The translations under genes were made by a program, and so were the position numbers. From Cytobacillus purgationiresistens (GTDB lineage Bacteria; Bacillota; Bacilli; Bacillales; Cytobacillaceae): DNA of 64,000 bases. Every line of letters begins with the position of its first letter. Position 1 is the first letter of the stretch. Location: positions 1 to 64,000 of the forward strand of contig NZ_JAUSUB010000029.1 in assembly GCF_030813235.1 (NCBI RefSeq). The letters run 5' to 3'. The notes beneath the pieces are model-generated. The model did not search any database. It had not been told where the DNA came from and saw only the letters and a list, made by a program, of their open reading frames with translations. Positions 34,585 to 43,007 of the stretch are shown here, piece by piece.

Positions 34585-34705
34585 GAGTGACTAAAAAGAG
34601 TTTGGGAGTGACTAAAAAAGGTTCGGGAGTGACTAAAAAAGGTTCGGGAGTGACTAAAAAAAGTCCGAGTGACTAGAAAAAGTTCGAGTGTCTAAAAAGG
34701 TTTCG
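34585..34705. repeat. Degenerate 19-21-base tandem repeat
   Basis: About six units beginning GAGTGACTAAAAA follow one another from 34585: three of 21 bases, two of 19 and one of 20, with increasing drift. On the minus strand part of the array reads as a repeating RTFFSHS frame without start or ribosome site. It lies just after plsC. Confidence 0.8.
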
Positions 34706-34812
34706 GAGCAGCTGATAAAAAAGTTCTGAGTAACTCATAGGTGTTTAAAGTACGAAAAAAGGTATTGTAGAGCTAAATAAAGTTCTCGACCCAAGTGTCA
34801 ATGTGATGAGAG

Positions 34813-34877
34813 TTGACAGTTAGGTAAAATCATGATAAATTTATCTCGAATTAAGAATACTTTAAAATGAGATAAAT
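34813..34877 (+). promoter_or_regulatory. Promoter and MhqR-like operators of the dioxygenase gene
   Basis: TTGACA (34813-34818) and TAAATT (34836-34841) are 17 bases apart. TATCTCGAATT at 34842 matches the left half of the MhqR palindrome (ATCTCGAATTCGAGAT), and its right half is degenerate. ATTTATCTC (34839-34847) and GAGATAAAT (34869-34877) form a wider perfect inverted repeat. MhqR control is known for homologous Bacillus dioxygenase genes; here it is inferred. Confidence 0.5.
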
Positions 34878-34937
34878 ATGATTGTTAATGATTAGGGAAA
34901 CAATAAACTTCATACACCTTGTTAGGAGGAATTATAA

Positions 34938-35915
34938 ATGAACGGTTTAAAAGGGATTCATCATGTAACAGCAATTACAAGCAGCGCGGAAAAAAACTAT
35001 GAGTTCTTTACTTATGTTCTAGGCATGCGACTCGTGAAAAAAACAGTCAATCAAGATGATATTCAAACCTATCACTTGTTTTTTGCAGACGATACAGGCA
35101 GCCCTGGCACAGACATGACTTTCTTTGATTTTCCAGGGATTCCTAAAGGGGTTCACGGAACGAATGAAATTTATAAAACATCATTACGCGTGCCGAGTGA
35201 TTCATCGCTCGATTATTGGGTGAAGCGGTTTGACCGCCTTGATATCAAGCATGAGGGAATTAAAGAACAGTTTGGGAAAAAGGTATTGCCTTTTGCTGAT
35301 TTCGATGATCAGCAATATCAATTGATTTCGGATGAAAGTAATAAAGGCGTTCCAGCAGGGACTCCTTGGAAAAATGGCCCGGTTCCACTTGAAAATGCTA
35401 TTACAGGGTTAGGACCTATATTGGTAAGAGTGGCGGATGTTGAATACTTCAGAGAAATGATGAAACAAGTGCTTCAATTTAGTGAGATTGCACAAGATGG
35501 TTCATTTTATTTATTTGAGGTTGGCGAGGGTGGAAACGGTGCGCAAGTAATTGTTGAGCATAATTCAGTGCTTCCAATTGCTCGTCAAGGTTATGGCACA
35601 GTTCACCATGCTGCTTTTCGTGTGGAGGATAAAGCTGTGATTGATGAATGGATCGAAAGAATGTCAGGTTTTGGTTTTCAAACTTCAGGCTTTGTAGATC
35701 GATTCTTCTTTGGTTCGCTTTACACAAGAGTGGCTCCGCAAATCCTATTCGAATTTGCAACTGATGGACCAGGATTTATGGGAGACGAACCATATGAAAC
35801 CTTAGGAGAATCACTATCTTTGCCACCGTTCTTCGAATCAAAGAGGGAAGAAATAGAAAAGTTAGTTCGCCCAATTGATACTGTGAGAAGCACGATTGAT
35901 TTTACAAAAGAATAA
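34938..35915 (+). CDS. Ring-cleaving dioxygenase, MhqA/MhqO/MhqE type
   Basis: Two-domain vicinal-oxygen-chelate (glyoxalase-fold) protein of 325 residues. Metal ligand positions are visible in GIHHVTAIT (about residue 8), TVHHAAFRV (about 223) and the glutamate of QILFEFATDGPGF (about 275). Homologues in B. subtilis protect against quinones and catechols and are repressed by MhqR. TTAGGAGG precedes the ATG. It is a single gene with its own terminator. Confidence 0.85.
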   Translation: MNGLKGIHHVTAITSSAEKNYEFFTYVLGMRLVKKTVNQDDIQTYHLFFADDTGSPGTDMTFFDFPGIPKGVHGTNEIYKTSLRVPSDSSLDYWVKRFDRLDIKHEGIKEQFGKKVLPFADFDDQQYQLISDESNKGVPAGTPWKNGPVPLENAITGLGPILVRVADVEYFREMMKQVLQFSEIAQDGSFYLFEVGEGGNGAQVIVEHNSVLPIARQGYGTVHHAAFRVEDKAVIDEWIERMSGFGFQTSGFVDRFFFGSLYTRVAPQILFEFATDGPGFMGDEPYETLGESLSLPPFFESKREEIEKLVRPIDTVRSTIDFTKE

Positions 35916-35924
35916 GGTTGAAAG

Positions 35925-35959
35925 AACCGATAAGTCTAATAATGGCTTATCGGTTTTTT
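35925..35959 (+). terminator. Terminator after the dioxygenase gene
   Basis: A perfect 10-bp stem (AACCGATAAG / CTTATCGGTT) with an 11-base loop is followed by TTTT. Confidence 0.85.
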
Positions 35960-35990
35960 GTGTATAACAGTCGATAAAATCCATCATGAT

Positions 35991-36120
35991 AAGAAAAGCG
36001 CAAGCGCCTTGTTCACCCTCAGGCATAGCATGAGACGAACCCCACGGAAAGGTGGTTCTTTACCTTTTTGGGAGGATTGGCCCTAAAACATAGAGGGGGA
36101 TGCGCTGGAACTAGCCCTTT
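35991..36120. repeat. Dispersed bacillal intergenic repeat, degenerate
   Basis: The segment runs from AAAAGCGCAAGCGCCTTGTT to GCGCTGGAACTAGCCC. These ends look like a dispersed intergenic repeat common in Bacillus genomes. Weaker relatives appear at 39585 and 45442. The remaining 200 bases to the TraB gene show nothing clear. Confidence 0.5.
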
Positions 36121-36324
36121 TTCAAACTTGAAAAATTTTATACTTTCTTAACTTTTAATAAAATGCCTTTCTCCAATAGAAATCAATTTTCATTTTCACC
36201 ATTCTAGTTTACTATTGAGATATGTAGCAGAGCGGGAAGAAACATTATTCTAGATAATTTTTTCATCATGCTATCAAAGCAGGGTATGATAGTAGATTGA
36301 CTATGGTAAAGGGGAAGGTTGCAC

Positions 36325-37494
36325 ATGTCGGAGGAAAATATAACGAGGATCCATTTGAATGGGAAAGAATACATATTAATCGGTACCGCCCATGTTTCAA
36401 AAAATAGTGCTGAGCAGGTAAAAGAAGTCATTGAAGCTGAACAGCCGGATTCCGTTTGTATTGAACTGGATCAAGGAAGATATCAGTCGATTAAAGATGG
36501 TAATAAATGGAAGGATATGGATATATTTAAGGTGATTAAAGAGCGAAAAGCGACCCTATTATTAATGAATTTAGCCATTTCATCCTTTCAAAACCGAATG
36601 GCAAAGCAATTCGATATCAAGGCTGGACAAGAGATGATCCAAGGAATTGAATCGGCGAAGGAAGTCGGTGCCGAACTCGTCTTAGCTGACCGAAATATCC
36701 AGATTACATTCTCACGTATCTGGCGGGGGATTGGCTTTAAGGGGAAAGCGATGCTTCTTTCTCAGGTGATTGCCGGGATTTTTAGTGATGAGACAATTAC
36801 TGAAGAAGAGCTAGAAAAGATGAAGAAACAGGACACCATCGATGCGATACTCAATGATTTTACTGAAACCTTCCCACAATTAAAAGTACCTTTAATTGAT
36901 GAACGTGATCAATATTTGTCACAAAAAATAAAGGAAGCACCGGGGGAGAAGATCGTGGCTGTACTTGGAGCCGCACATGTACCTGGTATAAAAGAAGAAA
37001 TTAAAAAAGAGCATGATTTAAAGAAATTGACAGAGCTTCCACCGAAATCGAAGGCACCGAAAATCATTGGATGGACGATTCCATTTGTTGTATTAGCCAT
37101 CATTGCTTTTACTTTTATCTCCAATCCAGAAGCTGGTGTACAGCAAACAATGAGCTGGATATTATGGCATGGCTGCTTATCAGCACTAGGCGCTGCCATC
37201 GCATTGGGTCATCCACTTGCCGTCGTAACCGCATTTTTAGTGGCACCAATTACATCGCTTAATCCATTACTTGCGGCTGGATGGTTTGCAGGTTTTGTAC
37301 AAGCATATTTCAGGAGACCGAGTGTCCGTGATTTTGAAAATTTGACCGAAGATGTGTTCACAGTGAAAGGGTTTTGGCGAAATAAGGTGACGCGTATCTT
37401 GTTAATTATTGTATTGGCCAATATCGGCAGCTCATTAGGTACGTTTATCGGAGGAGCAGACGTTATTCGTTTATTTATCGATAATTTTAGGTAG
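36325..37494 (+). CDS. TraB/PrgY-family membrane protein
   Basis: TraB-domain protein of 389 residues. The soluble N-terminal domain carries both family histidine motifs, GTAHVSKNS (about residue 20) and LGAAHVPGIKEE (about 215), typical of the GumN/Tiki/PrgY fold. Three to five membrane helices follow from about residue 250. PrgY relatives limit peptide-pheromone signalling in enterococci, but chromosomal Bacillus homologues have no known role. The ATG at 36325 follows AAGGGGAAGG. Confidence 0.82.
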   Translation: MSEENITRIHLNGKEYILIGTAHVSKNSAEQVKEVIEAEQPDSVCIELDQGRYQSIKDGNKWKDMDIFKVIKERKATLLLMNLAISSFQNRMAKQFDIKAGQEMIQGIESAKEVGAELVLADRNIQITFSRIWRGIGFKGKAMLLSQVIAGIFSDETITEEELEKMKKQDTIDAILNDFTETFPQLKVPLIDERDQYLSQKIKEAPGEKIVAVLGAAHVPGIKEEIKKEHDLKKLTELPPKSKAPKIIGWTIPFVVLAIIAFTFISNPEAGVQQTMSWILWHGCLSALGAAIALGHPLAVVTAFLVAPITSLNPLLAAGWFAGFVQAYFRRPSVRDFENLTEDVFTVKGFWRNKVTRILLIIVLANIGSSLGTFIGGADVIRLFIDNFR

Positions 37495-37529
37495 GATTGA
37501 TTGATAATTTTTCAGGAATGAAAGGAAGT

Positions 37530-37721
37530 ATGGTTTTGAAGAAGTTCCCAACGATTATTGCTGTTATGATTTTTGTTACGATAGCTGCTAATTGGATGCT
37601 GGATAAAGATTATGCGACGGAAATCGTTTCACAAGATCGCTTTATGATTTCTATCGGGGCAGGCTTATTATCAGGTACAATTATGTGGATATTTTTTGCT
37701 TTAGAAAAGAAAAAGGAATAG
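37530..37721 (+). CDS. Small two-helix membrane protein
   Basis: A 63-residue product if started at ATG 37530, which follows GAAAGGAAG; an in-frame ATG at 37518 would add four residues. Two hydrophobic helices (FPTIIAVMIFVTIAANWML and ISIGAGLLSGTIMWIFFAL) flank a charged loop, with KKKE at the end. It begins 35 bases after the TraB-like gene and probably shares its transcript. The family is not recognised. Confidence 0.6.
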   Translation: MVLKKFPTIIAVMIFVTIAANWMLDKDYATEIVSQDRFMISIGAGLLSGTIMWIFFALEKKKE

Positions 37722-37730
37722 TTTAATGGG

Positions 37731-37760
37731 AAAAGTCAGCTATGAAAAGCTGACTTTTTT
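37731..37760 (+). terminator. Terminator after the TraB unit
   Basis: A perfect 11-bp stem (AAAAGTCAGCT / AGCTGACTTTT) with loop ATGAAA is followed by TT. The 277 bases from here to 38038 hold no recognisable element. Confidence 0.85.
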
Positions 37761-38037
37761 TATTGGGGATGGCGATATTAGAAGCATAGTGTATGACAGT
37801 TTATTAATTTTCGAGCAGTAAGGGGCAGGATTTATTCTAGCTGAGGAGTTATTTTAATCTGGTGGTAAAGTTATTTAGTGAGGGGTGTTGAGTTAGAGGC
37901 ATCGCTGTTATTTCTACGCTTTATTTAGATGAATGATCCTCAAGAAAAAAAAGCATGTTCACTATTTTTGAAATTCAAGCATACCTGAATGATTTTTTTA
38001 GTAAAATGATATATCAACCAAAGAAAGAGGCGAGACC

Positions 38038-38421
38038 TTGGATACTGAAAACTTTATTACAGGTGACAAGCTGGAACGTTATGTCGAACTCTGCCAACGA
38101 AAAAAAGAAATAGAAGACGAACTGGAAGTTTTGAAACAGTCTTTTAATGAGTATTGTGATCAGGCTTTTGGAAGGAATGAAAAGGGAGAAGTTGCATTAC
38201 AGGCTTTCAAATTACAAAGGCAAATTAGAAAGATCGAAAAATATGATTGCGATAAAACTGTAAAAAGACTAGAAGAACTAAATCAGCCCCATCTCATTCA
38301 AAAAAGCCCTAACGAAAAGAAAATCAAATCCGCCCTCGACCTAGAAATCCTTGACGAAAAAGACCTAGCCGACTGCAAAACCACCAACTACACGAAAGCC
38401 ATTTACGTAAAACAAGTGTAG
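38038..38421 (+). CDS. Hypothetical coiled-coil protein
   Basis: A 127-residue, highly charged, mostly helical protein; residues about 10-85 look like a coiled coil (YVELCQRKKEIEDELEVLKQ). The TTG start at 38038 follows AAAGAGGCGAG. I do not recognise the family. The stop codon merges with the first base of a REP-like repeat. Its last 40 codons are cytosine-rich compared with neighbours. Confidence 0.55.
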   Translation: MDTENFITGDKLERYVELCQRKKEIEDELEVLKQSFNEYCDQAFGRNEKGEVALQAFKLQRQIRKIEKYDCDKTVKRLEELNQPHLIQKSPNEKKIKSALDLEILDEKDLADCKTTNYTKAIYVKQV

Positions 38422-38553
38422 GTGCCTGTCACCCTCATGTTTCGACAATTTCTGCACGCCAGCCCAATATTACATGGAAATAAAAATCCGGATCCCTATT
38501 GAAATGGCTCCGGATATGTCTGTTTATGTCGAAATATGGAGGTGACAGGCACC
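38421..38553. repeat. Inverted pair of 27-base REP-like elements
   Basis: A minus-oriented copy (38421-38447) and a plus-oriented copy (38527-38553) flank 79 bases. Those bases contain a hairpin with ATCCGGA and TCCGGAT arms. The paired arrangement resembles a composite REP (BIME-like) unit. It sits between two convergent genes and may serve as their terminator. Confidence 0.75.
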
Positions 38554-38583
38554 CATAATGCCCTTAAAAGGCATCCACACTCG

Positions 38584-39513
38584 TTAGAAAATGTCAGATA
38601 TTTTTTGGATTTCTTCGGCTGTTAGTTGGACTTCTAGTGTTTTTAGGTTGTTGAGTACTTGGTCGGCACGTTTGGCTCCTGGGATGACGGCGTCGATGGA
38701 GCTTTGGTTAAGGTACCAGGCAAGGACGACATGGGCAACTTCTACATCCTTCGCATGGGCGATTTTTCTAACTTCTGCTACCTTATCTAAGTTTTCTTCA
38801 AATGTACCTGGCTGAAAGTGTGAAGATTTAGTCCGGAAATCATTAAAGGATGTATTTTTATCATATTTGCCGGCAAGCAGGCCAGATGCAAGCGGGAAGT
38901 AAGGTATAAAAGAGATATTATTTTTAGTTGTATATGGGAGCAATTCCTTCTCTGCATCTCGCACTAATAAATTATATTCTCCTTGGTACACGTCGACATA
39001 TCCGTCTTTATTGGCTTCCTTCAACTGATCAATAGAAAAGTTGGAAACGCCAATGGCACGAATTTTTCCTGCGTCCTTTAATTCCTTTAGAGCACCAACT
39101 GCTTCATCTTTTGGCGTATCTTCATCAGGGAAATGGATATAGAAAAGGTCTATGTAATCAATTCCCAGTCTTTTTAGGCTATCATCCACTGCCTGTTTTA
39201 AAAACGCTGGAGAGTTATCTATTGCAATATTCTCACCAACAAATTTATGTGCTCCTTTCGTTGCTACTATCGCTTCAGAGCGGTTTCCTCTTTCCTTTAA
39301 AACCTCCCCAATTAATTCCTCAGAGCGTTCTGGTCCATAGAAATATGCTGTATCTAGTAGGTTAATTCCATTATTAAGGGCCGAATGAACAAGCTCTTTG
39401 CCTGCACCCTCATCAAGATTTGGATAAATATTATGGCCGCCAACTGCATTTGTTCCTAAACCAATGGGGTTAACAAATAGTCCGCTTTTACCTAACTCAA
39501 CTTTCTTAGTCAT
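38584..39513 (-). CDS. Aldo/keto reductase
   Basis: NADPH-dependent oxidoreductase with a TIM-barrel fold, 309 residues. The catalytic tetrad regions are visible: Asp and Tyr in [14 protein letters not shown], Lys in AIVATKGAH and His in [11 protein letters not shown]. The C-terminal cofactor segment reads [12 protein letters not shown]. The ATG at 39513 follows AAAGGAGTG; the open frame extends 32 codons further upstream without a ribosome site. It resembles the YccK/IolS group. The substrate is unknown. Confidence 0.85.
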   Translation of the reverse strand: MTKKVELGKSGLFVNPIGLGTNAVGGHNIYPNLDEGAGKELVHSALNNGINLLDTAYFYGPERSEELIGEVLKERGNRSEAIVATKGAHKFVGENIAIDNSPAFLKQAVDDSLKRLGIDYIDLFYIHFPDEDTPKDEAVGALKELKDAGKIRAIGVSNFSIDQLKEANKDGYVDVYQGEYNLLVRDAEKELLPYTTKNNISFIPYFPLASGLLAGKYDKNTSFNDFRTKSSHFQPGTFEENLDKVAEVRKIAHAKDVEVAHVVLAWYLNQSSIDAVIPGAKRADQVLNNLKTLEVQLTAEEIQKISDIF

Positions 39514-39584
39514 TCCAGTTTCACTCCTTTTCTTATTTAATTTAGATGATAACAAATCTTTCGAAAAAAACAGATAAATATGCT

Positions 39585-39740
39585 TGAGCGCCTTTCTTGG
39601 CATCATCATGATAGGGTCTTACTGCAGAGCCTAGTCCATCTAGGTCAAAAGGCAAGTATGAATGGAAGGTCAAAGCCAACCTTCATTTATTCTTGCCGTT
39701 TGCTTGTCGTGACTGACCGAGACCCCTCCGCTTTTCGACT
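39585..39740. repeat. Degenerate dispersed repeat before the two-component operon
   Basis: The segment contains GAGCGCC, CCTAGTCCATCTAGGTCAAA, paired CTTGCC blocks and a CCGCTTTTCG end. These resemble the repeat class at 35991 and 45442. It fills most of the 300-base gap between the aldo/keto reductase and the response regulator. Confidence 0.4.
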
Positions 39741-39814
39741 ATCTGCTAGAATAGACAAAAAGCTGGTAGAAGGCTTATGATGAACTCAAAGATTTTATGT
39801 CAGAGGTGGGCCGA

Positions 39815-40495
39815 ATGAATTCAATCTTAATTGTTGAGGACGAAATACCGATTAGCCAAGTGCTGAAAGTATATATGCAAAGAGCCAACTTTGAAGTCGT
39901 GCAAGCATTCGATGGAGAAGAAGCGATAAATAAATTCCATGAAGTGAACCCCTCTTTAGTCATTTTGGATGTCATGCTTCCAAAAAAAAACGGATGGGAA
40001 ATATTAAAAGAGATTCGGCAGGAGAGTACCTGCCCTGTGATTATGCTGACGGCTCTTGGAGATGTGAGCTATCGTTTATCAGGCTTAAACGGCGGGGCGG
40101 ATGACTACATTCCTAAGCCATTTGATGCGGAAGAGGTTGTCGCGAGAGTGCAAGCTGTCTTAAGGCGTGCTCCTAATGATCAGGAAAAAATCAAGAAATA
40201 TGGTCAGCTTCAAATCAATACGATGTCGCATAGAGTCACCTTAAATAATACAGAAATCGAGCTGACACCAAGGGACTTATCGCTTTTATTATTTTTAGCA
40301 GAACATCCAAATCAGACATTTACAAGAGATCAGCTGATAAACAATGTATGGGGATGGGAATATGAAGGCAGTGATCGAGCAGTCGATTTAGCAATAAAAC
40401 GATTGCGAAAAGCGCTGCAATCATGGCCAGAATCTGAAGGAGAAATTAAAACACTGCGGGGATTGGGGTATCAGCTTAGTGCCTACAAAAAATAA
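39815..40495 (+). CDS. OmpR-family response regulator
   Basis: Two-domain response regulator of 226 residues. The receiver domain has the acidic pocket EDE (8-10), phosphoacceptor D52 (VILDVMLP) and the conserved lysine in DDYIPKPFD. The C-terminal winged helix reads FTRDQLINNVWGWEYEGSDR then AVDLAIKRLRK. The ATG at 39815 follows AGAGGTGG. It overlaps the kinase gene by 17 bases. Downstream coat, protease and foldase genes could be targets, but no site was identified. Confidence 0.88.
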   Translation: MNSILIVEDEIPISQVLKVYMQRANFEVVQAFDGEEAINKFHEVNPSLVILDVMLPKKNGWEILKEIRQESTCPVIMLTALGDVSYRLSGLNGGADDYIPKPFDAEEVVARVQAVLRRAPNDQEKIKKYGQLQINTMSHRVTLNNTEIELTPRDLSLLLFLAEHPNQTFTRDQLINNVWGWEYEGSDRAVDLAIKRLRKALQSWPESEGEIKTLRGLGYQLSAYKK

Positions 40496-41900
40496 GAAAA
40501 GAGTCTCGCTACTAAGATACTGGACAACTCGGTATTTAATCACACTATGTATAGGACTGATCGTGATTGCCTTGGTTTCAGCCGCATGGATCAGGCATAC
40601 GACACTTGAAAATCGACTGAATATCATGACCTTAATGGCTGAGGAAGTGGCTGATCGATTTGTTGATGTAAGTGAAGGGAAGCCGGTTCCCAATGGGGAT
40701 GTGCCGGGACTGCTAGATGATCGCGGCCGCTTCATGAACCTTGAAAATGATCCATCCATCTACATTGTCGATACGTATGGAACCTCCCTGTTTAGCAATA
40801 AACCTAAAGAAAATAGGTTTGTTCAATTTTCCTCATCTATATTAAATAATGAGGAAAAAGTGCAAAAGTTAAAAATGGAAGGAAATAGCAGTGATTTATA
40901 TGTAATAAAAACACCGATCAAATCACAGAACATGCTTCTTGGGTGGGTAGTTATTATGGAATTTAAAGATAACTTAACACAAGTCAATCAGGAGTACAGT
41001 CTGCTGGCAATTATGATTATTAGCCTCGCCTTGCTCGGTTGGGCAGCTATATACTTTCTGTCAAAAAGACTTTCTAATCCGATACAGGATGTGGCTGTTG
41101 CAGCTAAAAAGGTGCAGGAGGGTGACTACAATATTGATCTTCCTGATCAAATAAAAGAGCAGGAAGTTTATGAATTGGTTCACTCCTTTAAAGAGATGTC
41201 CAGCCGGTTGGAAAAATTAGAATCTCTGCGCACAGAGCTGCTGGCAGGTGTCACTCATGAATTAAAAACGCCTGTTACCTCAATTAGCGGACTATTACAG
41301 GCAGTGAATGATGATGTTGTGACTGGACAAGAAGCGAAGGAATTTCTGCAGATGTCCTTGAAAGAGACGACAAAAATGAAGAAAATGGTGGAGGATTTAC
41401 TTGCGTTTAACACCTTTGCGACAAACGCCTTTCCGGTTCAATTGGAAACTTATGAAATCAATGAATTGTTAAGAGAAACGATTTACCAGTGGAATATTAC
41501 GCAAGAAGGTGCTGAAATCGAGGTTTCAATTCACACTCAGCAGGAGGAATCGTTTGCCCATGTCGATCAAATTCGCCTTCAGCAAATATTAACCAATCTT
41601 CTTAATAATGCTGCACATGCAATGGATGGCAAAGGGGCAATCGATGTAACAACAAAAGCCATTGCTAATCAAGTGATCATTGATATTAAAGATTCTGGCC
41701 AAGGGATTCCAAAGGAAGAACAGCCTTTTATTTTTGAGAGATTTTTTAGAGGGGAAGGAAAAAAGTATAATACAAGAGGTCTAGGTCTTGGTTTACCCTT
41801 TAGTAAAATGATTGCTCAATCATTAGGAGGCGACCTGCAGCTTATAGAAACTTCTTCATCAGGCACAACCTTCCGAATAACGATACTGAAACCGTCTTAG
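40479..41900 (+). CDS. Sensor histidine kinase
   Basis: Membrane histidine kinase of 473 residues. Helix 1 spans about 18-37 and helix 2 about 172-194, bounding an extracellular sensor of about 135 residues. HAMP follows (about 195-248), then HisKA with H260 (VTHELKTPVTS) and the ATPase domain with NLLNNAAHAMD, DSGQGIP and RGLGLGLPFSK. The GTG start lies inside the response regulator gene, so the pair is coupled. It is not an obvious CssS or WalK orthologue. The signal is unknown. Confidence 0.87.
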   Translation: MPTKNKKRVSLLRYWTTRYLITLCIGLIVIALVSAAWIRHTTLENRLNIMTLMAEEVADRFVDVSEGKPVPNGDVPGLLDDRGRFMNLENDPSIYIVDTYGTSLFSNKPKENRFVQFSSSILNNEEKVQKLKMEGNSSDLYVIKTPIKSQNMLLGWVVIMEFKDNLTQVNQEYSLLAIMIISLALLGWAAIYFLSKRLSNPIQDVAVAAKKVQEGDYNIDLPDQIKEQEVYELVHSFKEMSSRLEKLESLRTELLAGVTHELKTPVTSISGLLQAVNDDVVTGQEAKEFLQMSLKETTKMKKMVEDLLAFNTFATNAFPVQLETYEINELLRETIYQWNITQEGAEIEVSIHTQQEESFAHVDQIRLQQILTNLLNNAAHAMDGKGAIDVTTKAIANQVIIDIKDSGQGIPKEEQPFIFERFFRGEGKKYNTRGLGLGLPFSKMIAQSLGGDLQLIETSSSGTTFRITILKPS

Positions 41901-41926
41901 TCCATCTTGGGATAGGGCGGTTTTTT
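41889..41926 (+). terminator. Terminator of the two-component operon
   Basis: An 8-bp stem (AAACCGTC / GGCGGTTT, one wobble) with a partly paired interior is followed by TTT. It overlaps the last kinase codons. Confidence 0.65.
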
Positions 41927-41995
41927 GTAAGGTACGGTTTCTAGCCTTCAAAGTGATAGTGATATTTCCGACAGATTGCTTGTCATTGAAGAGCA

Positions 41996-42157
41996 TCATT
42001 CCATACAAACGCAATTCATAAAGGTCGATTTAATAGTGATATATGTTGTGCGTTTTGTTCCATTGAATATCATAATAAGCGGATTTCCGAACAAAGGGAT
42101 AAGGATGAATAAAGCATTTAAAACACCAGCAATAAAAATGACAAGTTTTTGTCTCAA
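41996..42157 (-). CDS. Possible small membrane protein
   Basis: A 53-codon minus-strand ORF starts at TTG 42157, eleven bases after AAGAGG. It encodes a strong hydrophobic helix (LVIFIAGVLNALFILIPLFG) and a polar tail with CVCME. A TATAAT box lies just upstream on the same strand. It is the only coherent coding signal in the 450-base gap between the kinase and the coat genes. It could equally be chance. Confidence 0.3.
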   Translation of the reverse strand: MRQKLVIFIAGVLNALFILIPLFGNPLIMIFNGTKRTTYITIKSTFMNCVCME

Positions 42158-42352
42158 AATTTGCTAACCTCTTATATGATTATATCAACTAATTCAGAAA
42201 AATGAAAAATATTTCATTTTTTGAGAATTTATGAAAACTGCATAAAAGAAGTGTCATGGTCCCCTCAACCTTTCTCTTTTTCTGAATGGTATTGGAATAA
42301 AAATACAATAATAATTAAATAATAAAGGGTATCAAACGGGGGTGAATATGAA

Positions 42353-42559
42353 ATGTATCAATTGACCACAAGAGAATTAGCTTCGATTGAGGATGAGATC
42401 CGAGCGGAGGAAATCACTGCAAAGGCTATTAATTGGTGTGCTTCACAATGCGAGGATGGCACAATCAAATCAGAGTTAGAACAAATTGCAGAACAACATC
42501 AATTGCGTATTGCCGACTTGGCTACCTATTTTAATCGTTCAAGAAAAACACTTCAATAA
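42353..42559 (+). CDS. CotF-like spore coat protein, N-terminal type
   Basis: A 68-residue helical protein resembling the first half of CotF/YraD-YraE-type coat proteins (LTTRELASIEDEIRAEEITA, EQIAEQHQLRIADLATYF). It follows a GGGGGTG site. An ATG at 42348 in another frame hits a stop quickly, so 42353 is used. A second CotF-like gene starts 13 bases later. These products would enter the spore coat late in sporulation. Confidence 0.7.
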   Translation: MYQLTTRELASIEDEIRAEEITAKAINWCASQCEDGTIKSELEQIAEQHQLRIADLATYFNRSRKTLQ

Positions 42560-42572
42560 TGGAGGAATGACC

Positions 42573-42866
42573 ATGCCGAATAATATCGAAGGAAGAGGCC
42601 TGACTGACCGTGAAATGGTGCAGCTCTGCTTAGAGCTGGAAAAGGGAAGGTCCCGCTCTGTAAGTAACTCTTTACTTGAAACGAGTCATCAAGGTTTACG
42701 TGATATATACCAACATTGCTTTCAAACTGCAGCGGATAATCAATATACTCTATTTGAAATGATGGCGAAAAAGGGCTGGTATCAAACAAATGTAGCCTCA
42801 CCTGCAGAAATGACAAAGGTCCTAGAATCCATGCAAAATAATTTAAACCCTTCCAGCCCCGAATAG
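42573..42866 (+). CDS. CotF-like spore coat protein, C-terminal type
   Basis: A 97-residue protein resembling the second half of CotF and the YraF/YraG proteins: GLTDREMVQLCLELEKGRSR, then LRDIYQHCFQTAADNQYTLF and EMMAKKGWYQT. GGAGG precedes the ATG; the longer open frame upstream overlaps the first coat gene and is not used. The two genes form a bicistronic unit ending in a terminator. Confidence 0.75.
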   Translation: MPNNIEGRGLTDREMVQLCLELEKGRSRSVSNSLLETSHQGLRDIYQHCFQTAADNQYTLFEMMAKKGWYQTNVASPAEMTKVLESMQNNLNPSSPE

Positions 42867-42887
42867 AGCAAGTTTATTCGGGGTTTA
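42857..42887 (+). terminator. Terminator after the coat genes
   Basis: A perfect 9-bp stem (CCCCGAATA / TATTCGGGG) with a 9-base loop is followed by TTTA. It overlaps the coat gene stop. Confidence 0.75.
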
Positions 42888-43007
42888 TCATGTCCGCATC
42901 TTTCCTCGAAAAAGAAATTTCCTTTGACATCTTCCTGACACATTCGCCCAGTAAATTAATACTAGTAAGGGAATCATAAATGATTTTCGAAGAAAGAAGG
43001 GTTTGTT

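Noticed and set aside
34585-34705. Possible CRISPR array at the short tandem repeats after plsC
   Set aside because: The units are directly adjacent with no unique spacers, and no cas genes are present.
39815-41900. Assignment of the two-component pair as CssRS because an HtrA-type gene follows
   Set aside because: The sequences do not resemble CssR/CssS closely, and coat genes and a terminator intervene.
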